A DNA stretch of 37,565 bases from an uncultured Bacteroidota bacterium. Lineage in GTDB: Bacteria; Bacteroidota; Bacteroidia; Flavobacteriales; Flavobacteriaceae. Where the stretch lies: the NCBI GenBank assembly GCA_902619855.1, contig CACNGE010000014.1, positions 1 to 37,565 of the forward strand, given 5' to 3'. Under the pieces are notes generated by a model, which was not told the origin of the DNA, did no database searches, and saw only the letters and a list, made by a program, of their open reading frames with translations. This document shows positions 17,087-25,064 of this stretch, one piece after another. The position numbers and the translations under genes are program-made. Position 1 is the stretch's first letter. Every line of letters begins with the position of its first letter.

Positions 17087-17801
17087 AGGTATTTCGGCGT
17101 GCTTCTGCCAAAATAATACCAGTTGCCATAGCAGCATTTAAACTTTCTGCACCTCCAAAGCGAGGAATCGAAAGAGTTTTGTGCGAGAGTTCAGCAAGCT
17201 TTTTTGATAAGCCTCTACCCTCATTTCCAATCAACAAAACAGTAGGTGTATCAAAGCTGTGTTCATAGATCGATTGCCCTGTCATTGAGGTTGCGACAAT
17301 ATAATAATCTTTCATCTCCATCAACCAAGATTGGAGATCTTTATAAAACACCTGAACACGTGCCAAAGAACCCATGGTCGAACGAACAACTTTTGGGTTA
17401 AAGCAGTCAACAGTATCAGACGAACAAATAATGTCTCCGATACCAAACCAGTCACAAAGGCGAATGATTGTACCCAAATTTCCAGGGTCTTGAATGCTTT
17501 CCAAAGCAAGGACTACATCTGACTGTGAAGAAGTTTGGGTTTTTGGCATGGCAAACACAGCCAAGGCATCTGATGGCGTCTTTAAATCGCTCATGGCTTT
17601 CATTTGGGCTTGATTGACAAGAGACACATGTTGAGAAGGAAAGTGTCTTCCTTCGAGTGCATAAAGCTGATTAAGTTGATAATTTTCATCTACAAATTCA
17701 CGAATCACTTTCAGTCCCTCTGCAACAAATAACTGATGTTGGTCTCTGTATTTTTTTTGCCCCAACTGACGCACGAGTTTGATTTGGCTTTTGCTAACCA
17801 T
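17073..17801 (-). CDS. SpoU/TrmH-family RNA 2'-O-methyltransferase
   Basis: This SPOUT-class enzyme is expected to methylate a ribose 2'-OH in rRNA or tRNA. From ATG 17801 it has 242 residues. An N-terminal substrate-binding region (KYRDQHQLFVAEGLKVIRE) precedes the knot domain, which holds the three SpoU motifs: DPGNLGTIIRLCDWFG, VLLIGNEGRGLS and IPRFGGAESLNAAMATGIIL. The frame is open upstream to 17882, but the extra 27 residues would overlap the divergent tamL gene and look unlike the family. Only 25 bases separate its start from tamL. The exact target nucleotide cannot be inferred. Confidence 0.9.
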   Translation of the reverse strand: MVSKSQIKLVRQLGQKKYRDQHQLFVAEGLKVIREFVDENYQLNQLYALEGRHFPSQHVSLVNQAQMKAMSDLKTPSDALAVFAMPKTQTSSQSDVVLALESIQDPGNLGTIIRLCDWFGIGDIICSSDTVDCFNPKVVRSTMGSLARVQVFYKDLQSWLMEMKDYYIVATSMTGQSIYEHSFDTPTVLLIGNEGRGLSKKLAELSHKTLSIPRFGGAESLNAAMATGIILAEARRNTSIEK

Positions 17802-17819
17802 ACAAATGACGTATTTTTG
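17791..17819 (+). promoter_or_regulatory. Candidate tamL promoter
   Basis: TTG at 17791-17793 and TATTTTTG at 17812-17819 are 18 bases apart, a good Bacteroidota promoter. It lies partly inside the first codons of the divergent methyltransferase gene and would start transcription within a base or two of the tamL ATG at 17827. Confidence 0.45.
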
Positions 17820-17826
17820 AATTTTG

Positions 17827-20346
17827 ATGCTTGTACTGAAACAACATACCACAAAAATACTATTATTCCTTTGCTTGGGCACAATGCTTTCAGGTTGTCG
17901 GGTAACAAAGTCTCTTGACGAGAATGATTTGTTGTTGGATCAGAATCAATTTTATTACAATGGAAATCGCACCTTTGCCGATTCCATTCAAGCACTTGTC
18001 CCGCAACAACCAAATAAAAAAATTCTAGGCATTCCTGTGCGATTGTTACTCTACCAATCGGCAAATGACAGCGCTGCAGTAGACTTTGACAATTGGTTGC
18101 AGAAAACCCCCAAACGAAGCAAGCGTATGCAAGCGATTTGGTCACAAAAACAGATTGATCAAATGCGATCTTATCGAGTACAGCTGCAAGATTGGAAGAA
18201 GAGAAACGGCGAGCCACCTTCACTTATCGACTCTTTGTACTACACTAATCATGCAGACAACATTAGCACTTACTTATCCAACAATGGATATTTTAAGTCA
18301 AAAACAAACGTTAGAAAAGAAATAACCAGCACAACAGGACAAACAGCCAACTTGGTCTATGATATCCAAACAGGTCTTCCATATTACCTCGACAGCATAT
18401 CAACAGACATAAAAAGTCCAGTGATTGATTCACTTTTTAAATTGAGTGCAAAACAATCGTTTCTAAAAAAAGGACAGCAGTTCAATACCTTGGATTTTGA
18501 AGAAGAGCGAAATCGATTGTATGCGTACTATAAAAATAATGGAGTCTATAACTTTCAGCTCAACTCGATTGGCTTTGAAATCGCGTGGGATACAACAAGC
18601 ACCGACTTTCAGCTTCCAGTAAAAATAACAATCGACGATTTCAGAAAATCGACACCAAATGGCGTTGTTTTTGAACCTTACAAACAAACCCAAATCAGCC
18701 ATGTAAACGTGTACACAACCCCAGCGGAAAAAGCAGAGCTACAGTCTTATTACGATAGCATTGGATTTTTTGGATTAAAAAAGAAACGTTTTAACAAAAA
18801 AGTATTGTCAAAAGCAATTCAAATACGACCTGGTGATCTATACAGCGACGCCACTCGAAACCAGACAATTGCTGAATTCAATCGACTTGGGATTTTTGAA
18901 TACCCTAGTATTCGTTACTCATATGCCGATTCATTACAATCTGCTCTCAATACATCAATTATTTTGGAGCCGAGAGAGCGCTTTGGACTAGGATTTGGAT
19001 TAGACCTAACCCAATCGAACATTCAAGATCAAGGGATAGCCTTTAATAGTAGTCTAAACGTTCTCAATATATTCAGAGGAGCAGAAAATTTTGAGTTTGG
19101 CGTTCGAGGAACCATTGGTCGTTCGGCTGATGAAGTCATCTCTGAAATTGGAGGAGATATGAGGCTGCGAATTCCCAAAATTTTAATGCCAAATTTTATC
19201 GCCAGATTAATTCCTGAGAATCTTCAACCAACCTCTGTACTCAACTTAGGTGCAGCCCTGCAAAACAATATCGGATTGGATAAACTCACATATTCTGGTG
19301 GCATTGAATACAAGTGGAAAACGAAAAACAACAATCGCATTGACTTCTCACTGGTGGACTTAACGCTTGTCAACAATCGAAACACCCAGAACTATTTTAA
19401 TATCTATACCAACACCTACTCACAACTCAATACTATCGCTCAAAATACAGCTGGTAGTTCTTCTTTTTTAAATGATAATAATCTAATCATCCCTGATGGA
19501 GCAACTGGTTTTATCAATTATGTGCTTTCTGACGGGTCTCCAATTGATAGAGAAAACCGCTCATATCTCACTGTCATGCGAATCGAGGAAAGAAGAAATC
19601 GCTTGACACAAAACAACCTCATCATTGGCTCTAGTTTTAGCTTTTTAAAAAACAGTCAAAACAATTTTTTTGATGAAAATTTTTATCAAATCCGTTATAA
19701 AATCGAGTCTGCAGGCAATCTTATAAACTTGTTGGCGTCGCCACTCAATTTGAATAGAATTAATGATACAAACTATCTTTTTGATTTGCCCTACAGCCAA
19801 TATCTGAAAGGGGAGTTTGACTACATTCAGCATTGGCTAGTTGGGTCATCTTCTGTCTTTGCATTTCGAAGTTTTTTAGGTTTGGCAGTGCCCTTGGGAA
19901 ATGCCACAAATATCCCCTTTAACCAGTCTTATTTTTCAGGTGGTGCCAATGACAATCGGGCTTGGGAAGTTTATCGATTGGGACCTGGGAGTAGTTTTTC
20001 GGGAAATGAATTTAACGAAGCCAATTTCAAAATTGCATTAAATTTTGAGTATCGATTTGACCTTTTTGGGTCATTTAAAGGGGCACTCTTCGCCGACGCC
20101 GGAAACATCTGGAATCTCTTTGACGATGTTACAGACCCTTCGAAACGCTTTGATGATTTTCGTGATTTGAGCGAACTAGCTATTGGCACTGGTTTTGGTG
20201 TGCGATATGACTTTGGTTTGTTTATTTTTCGACTTGACACAGGCTTTAAAACCCACAATCCAGCACTGGAAAAGTCGAAGAGATGGCTGACTGACATGCA
20301 GCTAAAAAAGGCAAACTTGACAATAGGTATAAATTATCCTTTTTAA
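17827..20346 (+). CDS. tamL: Omp85-family lipoprotein TamL (BamA/TamA-like outer membrane translocase)
   Basis: TamL is the Bacteroidota counterpart of TamA, an Omp85 barrel that is also a lipoprotein and works with TamB in outer membrane assembly or envelope transport. From ATG 17827 it has 839 residues. The signal peptide ends in a lipobox, TMLSGC, with the cysteine at residue 24. The periplasmic part contains POTRA-like segments: YLSNNGYFKSKTNV, IRPGDLYSDATRNQTIAEFNRLGIF and LEPRERFGLGFGLDL. The C-terminal half is a beta-barrel with the Omp85 pattern (YFSGGANDNRAWEVYRLGPGS, ALFADAGNIW, GTGFGVRYDFGLFIFRLD) and ends INYPF. The start could also be the TTG at 17824. Substrates are unknown. Confidence 0.9.
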   Translation: MLVLKQHTTKILLFLCLGTMLSGCRVTKSLDENDLLLDQNQFYYNGNRTFADSIQALVPQQPNKKILGIPVRLLLYQSANDSAAVDFDNWLQKTPKRSKRMQAIWSQKQIDQMRSYRVQLQDWKKRNGEPPSLIDSLYYTNHADNISTYLSNNGYFKSKTNVRKEITSTTGQTANLVYDIQTGLPYYLDSISTDIKSPVIDSLFKLSAKQSFLKKGQQFNTLDFEEERNRLYAYYKNNGVYNFQLNSIGFEIAWDTTSTDFQLPVKITIDDFRKSTPNGVVFEPYKQTQISHVNVYTTPAEKAELQSYYDSIGFFGLKKKRFNKKVLSKAIQIRPGDLYSDATRNQTIAEFNRLGIFEYPSIRYSYADSLQSALNTSIILEPRERFGLGFGLDLTQSNIQDQGIAFNSSLNVLNIFRGAENFEFGVRGTIGRSADEVISEIGGDMRLRIPKILMPNFIARLIPENLQPTSVLNLGAALQNNIGLDKLTYSGGIEYKWKTKNNNRIDFSLVDLTLVNNRNTQNYFNIYTNTYSQLNTIAQNTAGSSSFLNDNNLIIPDGATGFINYVLSDGSPIDRENRSYLTVMRIEERRNRLTQNNLIIGSSFSFLKNSQNNFFDENFYQIRYKIESAGNLINLLASPLNLNRINDTNYLFDLPYSQYLKGEFDYIQHWLVGSSSVFAFRSFLGLAVPLGNATNIPFNQSYFSGGANDNRAWEVYRLGPGSSFSGNEFNEANFKIALNFEYRFDLFGSFKGALFADAGNIWNLFDDVTDPSKRFDDFRDLSELAIGTGFGVRYDFGLFIFRLDTGFKTHNPALEKSKRWLTDMQLKKANLTIGINYPF

Positions 20347-20362
20347 AGGGAAAATTTTATCC

Positions 20363-20370
20363 TATTTTTG
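20363..20370 (+). promoter_or_regulatory. Probable fbaA -7 element
   Basis: TATTTTTG matches TAnnTTTG 22 bases before the fbaA ATG, in the 46-base gap after tamL. No clear upstream TTG was found. Confidence 0.45.
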
Positions 20371-20392
20371 CGCCTTTCAAACAATAAAACCA

Positions 20393-21460
20393 ATGAGCCA
20401 TTCAATTCATCCCGGAGTCATTACCGGCAAGAAAGTACAAGAAGTTTTCCAATTAGCCAAAGATAAAAAGTTTGCTCTACCAGCAGTCAATGTCATCGGA
20501 TCAAGTTCGATCAATGGTGTTCTCGAAACTGCTGCAGCACTCAACGCACCTGTCATTGTTCAATTCTCGAATGGAGGAGCACAATTTAATGCTGGTAAAG
20601 GATTTTCAAACGAAAACCAAAAAGCAGCCATCACAGGAGCAATTGCAGGAGCTAAACATGTTCATCAATTGGCAGAAGCCTATGGCGCAGTTGTAATGCT
20701 ACACACCGATCACGCTGCCAAAAAATTACTCCCCTGGATTGATGGTTTGCTCGACGCTAGTGAAAAGCATTTTGAAAAAATAGGCAAGCCTCTGTTCAGC
20801 TCACACATGATTGATCTTTCTGAAGAGTCATTGCAAGAAAACATCGAAATCTGTAAAGAATACCTCAAGCGAATGTCTGCAATGGAGATGACCCTTGAAA
20901 TCGAACTTGGTGTTACTGGTGGAGAGGAAGATGGTGTTGACAACACAGACATCGACAGTTCGAAACTGTACACCCAACCAGAGGAAGTTGCTTACGCATT
21001 TGAAGAGCTATCAAAGATCAGCAGTCAGTTTACAGTTGCAGCAGCATTTGGAAATGTGCATGGCGTTTACAAACCTGGTAATGTGAAACTTACCCCAAAG
21101 ATTCTCAAGAATTCTCAAGAATATGTCTGTGAAAAGTTTGGTGTTGAGCACAACACCATCGACTTTGTTTTTCATGGTGGATCAGGATCGACTGTAGAGG
21201 AAATCAGAGAAGCCATTGGATATGGAGTAATAAAAATGAATATCGACACAGATATGCAATACGCATTTATGAGCGGCGTACGTGATTACATTGAAAGCAA
21301 ATCCGCTTATCTTCAACAACAAATTGGAAATCCAGATGGAGATGATGTACCCAACAAAAAGTTCTATGACCCTCGTGTTTGGTTGAGAGAAGGTGAAAAA
21401 AGCTTTGTCGAAAGACTCAAGCAGGCTTTCAAAGATTTGAACAATGTGAACACATTATAG
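20393..21460 (+). CDS. fbaA: Class II fructose-bisphosphate aldolase
   Basis: This is a zinc-dependent aldolase of glycolysis and gluconeogenesis that splits fructose 1,6-bisphosphate into dihydroxyacetone phosphate and glyceraldehyde 3-phosphate. The 355-residue protein is the long class IIA form. The active-site segment MLHTDHAAKKLLPW (H104, D106, H107) provides the catalytic aspartate and a zinc ligand. Other family segments are FSSHMIDLSEE, LEIELGVTGGEEDG, NVHGVYKPGNVKL, FVFHGGSGS and IKMNIDTDMQYA. It is cytoplasmic and complete. It has its own -7 element and is followed by accD after 39 bases. Confidence 0.97.
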   Translation: MSHSIHPGVITGKKVQEVFQLAKDKKFALPAVNVIGSSSINGVLETAAALNAPVIVQFSNGGAQFNAGKGFSNENQKAAITGAIAGAKHVHQLAEAYGAVVMLHTDHAAKKLLPWIDGLLDASEKHFEKIGKPLFSSHMIDLSEESLQENIEICKEYLKRMSAMEMTLEIELGVTGGEEDGVDNTDIDSSKLYTQPEEVAYAFEELSKISSQFTVAAAFGNVHGVYKPGNVKLTPKILKNSQEYVCEKFGVEHNTIDFVFHGGSGSTVEEIREAIGYGVIKMNIDTDMQYAFMSGVRDYIESKSAYLQQQIGNPDGDDVPNKKFYDPRVWLREGEKSFVERLKQAFKDLNNVNTL

Positions 21461-21467
21461 TATCAAT

Positions 21468-21498
21468 TGGTTTTATATATTTGATTAAAATAAAACCA
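21468..21498 (+). promoter_or_regulatory. accD promoter element inside an 8-bp perfect dyad
   Basis: The arms TGGTTTTA (21468-21475) and TAAAACCA (21491-21498) are perfect inverted repeats separated by 15 bases. The -7 element TATATTTG (21476-21483) touches the left arm, and the right arm ends one base before the accD ATG at 21500. The layout suits a repressor operator or a start-site hairpin. No regulator is identified. Confidence 0.45.
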
Positions 21499-21499
21499 T

Positions 21500-22360
21500 A
21501 TGTCTTGGTTTAAGCGAACAACAAAAGGGATACGCACGAGCACCCAAGATAAAAAAGATACACCGCAGGGTCTTTGGTATAAATCCCCTACTGGAAAAAT
21601 TATTGACACTGAAGAGCTGGCTGAAAATTTTTATGTTTCGCCAGAAGACGGCTATCACGTTCGAGTTGGAAGTCAGATTTACTTCGACATTCTTTTTGAT
21701 GAAGGCAAGTTTAGAGAAATAAATAAAAAAATGTCTTCAAAAGATCCACTAAATTTTGAAGATTCCAAAAAATATAAGGATCGCCTATCGAGCGCACAGA
21801 AAAAAACAAAGCTAAACGACGCTGTTCGTACTGCTGTTGGCAAGTCAAACGGGAATCAGCTTGTTGTAGCCTGTATGGACTTTACTTTTATTGGGGGATC
21901 GATGGGATCGGTCGTTGGAGAAAAAATTTATCGTGCTGCAGATTATGCATTGCAGAAAAAAATTCCTCTGCTTGTGATTTCAAAATCTGGTGGTGCCAGG
22001 ATGATGGAAGCAGCTCTTTCATTGATGCAAATGGCAAAAACATCGGCAAAATTAGCGCAGTTGGCTGACGCTAAAATTCCTTACATCTCTTTGTGTACAG
22101 ACCCAACGACTGGTGGAACCACTGCCTCTTTTGCGATGCTTGGCGACATTAACATCGCTGAACCAGGTGCTTTAATTGGCTTTGCAGGGCCTCGAGTGGT
22201 GAAAGACACAACAGGACAAGACTTGCCAGAGGGTTTTCAGACCAGCGAGTTTGTTTTGGAACATGGGTTTTTGGATTTTATCACCCATCGCAAAGATTTA
22301 AAAAAGAAGGTAAACCTGTACTTAGACTTGGTTCTCAACCGAACGATAAGCAAATCATAG
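21500..22360 (+). CDS. accD: Acetyl-CoA carboxylase carboxyltransferase subunit beta
   Basis: AccD pairs with AccA to move the carboxyl group from carboxybiotin to acetyl-CoA, the first committed step of fatty acid synthesis. The 286-residue protein has the carboxyltransferase core: [49 protein letters not shown] and IGFAGPRV. The N-terminal region aligns with the zinc ribbon of E. coli AccD ([27 protein letters not shown] is the same stretch), but all four zinc cysteines are absent. I believe this is shared by other flavobacteria, from memory only. It sits between fbaA and rpsO, with a dyad just upstream. accA is not in the window. Confidence 0.96.
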   Translation: MSWFKRTTKGIRTSTQDKKDTPQGLWYKSPTGKIIDTEELAENFYVSPEDGYHVRVGSQIYFDILFDEGKFREINKKMSSKDPLNFEDSKKYKDRLSSAQKKTKLNDAVRTAVGKSNGNQLVVACMDFTFIGGSMGSVVGEKIYRAADYALQKKIPLLVISKSGGARMMEAALSLMQMAKTSAKLAQLADAKIPYISLCTDPTTGGTTASFAMLGDINIAEPGALIGFAGPRVVKDTTGQDLPEGFQTSEFVLEHGFLDFITHRKDLKKKVNLYLDLVLNRTISKS

Positions 22361-22379
22361 CTTTTTCGTATTAAATTCC

Positions 22380-22387
22380 TACATTTG
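22380..22387 (+). promoter_or_regulatory. Probable rpsO -7 element
   Basis: TACATTTG matches TAnnTTTG about 55 bases before the rpsO ATG, in the 82-base gap after accD. The predicted transcript would carry a leader of nearly 50 bases that includes a small hairpin. Confidence 0.5.
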
Positions 22388-22391
22388 CACC

Positions 22392-22410
22392 CTCGAGAAA
22401 AAATCTTGAG
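22392..22410 (+). other. Small hairpin in the rpsO leader
   Basis: CTCGAGA (22392-22398) can pair with TCTTGAG (22404-22410) across a five-A loop, with one G-U pair. It falls at the predicted 5' end of the rpsO transcript. S15 represses its own mRNA in several bacteria, but the structure here is short and unproven. Confidence 0.25.
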
Positions 22411-22442
22411 TTTACATAATAATCATTTACAATAATATTGGC

Positions 22443-22712
22443 ATGTATTTAACAACAGAAAAAAAGAAAGAGATTTTTAAGAAATACGGTTCTTCCGAAA
22501 CAAATACTGGATCGACCGAAGGCCAAATCGCTCTATTTACGCATCGGATCAATCATTTATCTAATCATCTTAAAAAAAATCACAAAGACTTTAATACCGA
22601 AAGATCGCTTGTAAAACTCGTCGGTAAACGAAGAAGTCTTCTCGATTATTTGAAGAAAAAGGATATCAATAAATACAGAGAGTTAATCAAAGAGCTCAAC
22701 ATCCGAAAATAA
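22443..22712 (+). CDS. rpsO: 30S ribosomal protein S15
   Basis: S15 is a small-subunit protein that binds 16S rRNA early in assembly. The 89-residue product is full length, with the family signature GSTEGQIALFTHRINHLSNHL, HKKDF-like NHKDFNTERSLVKLVGKRRSLLDYLKKKD and the end YRELIKELNIRK. Four helices are expected. The predicted promoter lies in the gap after accD, and pnp follows after 76 bases, the widespread rpsO-pnp pairing. The start ATG gives the canonical N-terminus MYLTTEKKKEIFKKYG. Confidence 0.98.
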   Translation: MYLTTEKKKEIFKKYGSSETNTGSTEGQIALFTHRINHLSNHLKKNHKDFNTERSLVKLVGKRRSLLDYLKKKDINKYRELIKELNIRK

Positions 22713-22788
22713 CATTAAAAGCATCATAGTTTTTCATTGGTGACTTCGAACGCAACACAACAAACGTTTACATATAAAATGAAAAGAT

Positions 22789-24990
22789 ATGATACCAAAA
22801 GTATATACTGAGTCCATTGACTTAAAAGATGGTCGTACAATTACCATAGAAACTGGTAAGCTGGCCAAACAAGCAGATGGTTCTGCTGTCATTCGCATGG
22901 GCAACGCCATGCTACTTGCCACAGTCGTTTCGGCAAGACAAGCTTCAGATGTAGATTTTCTACCATTAACTGTTGACTATAGAGAAAAATTTGCTGCTGC
23001 TGGGCGTTTTCCAGGTGGCTTTTTCAAAAGAGAAGCACGTCCAAGCAACGAAGAGATTTTAACCATGAGATTGGTGGATCGCGTTTTGCGACCACTGTTC
23101 CCAAAAGACTATCACGCAGAAACGCAAGTCATGCTACAATTGATGTCGCATGATGAAAATGTAATGCCAGACGCGTTGGCTGGATTGGCTGCATCGACTG
23201 TCATTCAGTTGTCAGACATCCCATTTGAATATCCGATTTCAGAGGTGCGAGTGGCTAGAATTGATGGAGACTTTGTGGTTAATCCGAGTCGTGAGCAATT
23301 ACAAGAGTCAGATATTGATATTATGATTGGTGCAAGTGCAGACTCTGTAGCCATGGTTGAGGGAGAATTTGATGAAGTTTCTGAGAAGTGTATGGCAGAT
23401 GCCATTCGTTTTGGTCATGAAGCCATCAAAGAACAAATCGAAGCACAAGTTCGCTTGGTTGCCGCTGTAGGTAAAAAAGAAACGCGCACCTACGAAGAAG
23501 AAAATCACGATGAGGCTATAGAGAAAAAAGTTCATGAGTTTAGCTATCAAACGTGTTATGAAATTGCCAAACAAGGACTTTCGAAGAAAAACCGTGGCCA
23601 AAAGTTCTCTGAACTAAAAGAAGCCTTATTAGCTGAATTTTCATATGAGGAGCAAGAAGAGCATGGAAAACTGATTTCCAAATATTTTGGAAAAACACAA
23701 AAGGAAGCTGTACGAGAACTCGTTCTAGCGGAAGGCACTCGCCTAGATGGTCGTGAAACGACCGATATTCGTCCGATATGGTGTGAGGTTGATTATTTGC
23801 CCTCAACTCATGGGTCATCTATATTCACACGTGGAGAGACACAAGCACTGGCAACAGTGACGCTAGGAACTTCAAGAGAGGCAAACATCATTGATTCTCC
23901 ATCGAATCAAGGGGAAGAAACCTTTTATTTACACTACAATTTCCCGCCGTTTTGTACAGGAGAAGCACGACCATTACGTGGAACATCTAGACGTGAAGTT
24001 GGGCATGGTAATCTTGCGCAACGTGCACTTAAGATGGTGATGCCAGAAGAGTCGCCATATACAGTACGTGTGGTGTCTGAGGTCCTTGAGTCAAATGGTT
24101 CATCTTCCATGGCGACAGTATGTGCCGGGACGATGGCATTGATGGACGCTGGTGTTCAAATCACAAGTCCTGTTTCTGGGATTGCGATGGGTTTAATCAC
24201 TGATGGCGATCGTTTTGCTGTTCTTTCAGACATCTTGGGAGACGAGGATCACCTTGGTGATATGGACTTTAAAGTCACAGGAACAGACAAGGGAATTACT
24301 GCTTGTCAAATGGATATTAAAATCAAAGGGTTGTCATATGAAATTTTGATACAAGCTCTAGAACAAGCGCGTGAGGGTCGACTACACATCCTTGAAAAGC
24401 TAACAGATACGATCGAGGTGCCGGCAGAAACGATTAAGCCGCATGCACCTAAGATGATCAGTTGCACGATTCCGAACGAGTATATTGGACCATTTATTGG
24501 CCCTGGTGGTAAGGAGATTCAAAATCTTCAGCGTGAAACAAGCACGACCATCGTGATCAATGAAGACCCTGATACACAAGAGGGAATTGTTGAAATTCTA
24601 GGAACCGATCAAGAGGGTATCGATCAGGTACTCGCGAAGATTGATGCGCTGACCTTTAAGCCTGAAAAAGATGAGGTTTATAAGGTAAAGGCGATTAAGA
24701 TTCTAGAATTTGGTGCAGTAGTTGAGTATTTAGAAGCACCTGGCAATGAAGTTCTATTACACATTAGTGAAATGGCTTGGCAACGCACAAATTCTGTGAC
24801 CGACGTTGTGAATGTTGGTGATGAGTTTGAGGTGAAATACTTAGGCTTTGATCCCCGTACCAAAAAAGATAAAGTGTCTTTAAAAGCACTGCTTGAAAAG
24901 CCTGAGGGTTATGTCGATCGTCCTTCGAGAAAAGGAGGTGGTGGAAATCGAGATCGTAGAGGCGGTCGCGACAATCGTAACAGAAGATAA
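22789..24990 (+). CDS. pnp: Polyribonucleotide nucleotidyltransferase (PNPase)
   Basis: PNPase degrades RNA from the 3' end using phosphate and takes part in mRNA turnover. The 733-residue protein has two RNase PH-like halves. The first starts with [20 protein letters not shown] and contains [22 protein letters not shown]. The second starts with [16 protein letters not shown] and contains [18 protein letters not shown] and [24 protein letters not shown] domain follows with its GXXG loop in IGPGGK (about residue 570), then an S1 domain from about 627. The tail is rich in glycine and arginine ([16 protein letters not shown]), which may add RNA binding. A strong terminator follows at once. Confidence 0.98.
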   Translation: MIPKVYTESIDLKDGRTITIETGKLAKQADGSAVIRMGNAMLLATVVSARQASDVDFLPLTVDYREKFAAAGRFPGGFFKREARPSNEEILTMRLVDRVLRPLFPKDYHAETQVMLQLMSHDENVMPDALAGLAASTVIQLSDIPFEYPISEVRVARIDGDFVVNPSREQLQESDIDIMIGASADSVAMVEGEFDEVSEKCMADAIRFGHEAIKEQIEAQVRLVAAVGKKETRTYEEENHDEAIEKKVHEFSYQTCYEIAKQGLSKKNRGQKFSELKEALLAEFSYEEQEEHGKLISKYFGKTQKEAVRELVLAEGTRLDGRETTDIRPIWCEVDYLPSTHGSSIFTRGETQALATVTLGTSREANIIDSPSNQGEETFYLHYNFPPFCTGEARPLRGTSRREVGHGNLAQRALKMVMPEESPYTVRVVSEVLESNGSSSMATVCAGTMALMDAGVQITSPVSGIAMGLITDGDRFAVLSDILGDEDHLGDMDFKVTGTDKGITACQMDIKIKGLSYEILIQALEQAREGRLHILEKLTDTIEVPAETIKPHAPKMISCTIPNEYIGPFIGPGGKEIQNLQRETSTTIVINEDPDTQEGIVEILGTDQEGIDQVLAKIDALTFKPEKDEVYKVKAIKILEFGAVVEYLEAPGNEVLLHISEMAWQRTNSVTDVVNVGDEFEVKYLGFDPRTKKDKVSLKALLEKPEGYVDRPSRKGGGGNRDRRGGRDNRNRR

Positions 24991-24996
24991 TTTTAA

Positions 24997-25016
24997 AAAC
25001 CCCCTTTTGGGGGTTT
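24997..25016 (+). terminator. Rho-independent terminator after pnp
   Basis: AAACCCCC (24997-25004) and GGGGGTTT (25009-25016) form a perfect 8-bp stem with a TTTT loop, 6 bases after the pnp stop. The A- and T-flanked stem could work in both directions, but the only convincing gene end here is pnp. Confidence 0.85.
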
Positions 25017-25064
25017 AAAGTAACTTGCTTTTCTCATTTTAATCAAGTTTAAAATTTAATTGCC

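Noticed and set aside
17802-17882. 27-residue N-terminal extension of the SpoU methyltransferase
   Set aside because: It would overlap the tamL signal peptide, and the family-like N-terminus begins at ATG 17801.
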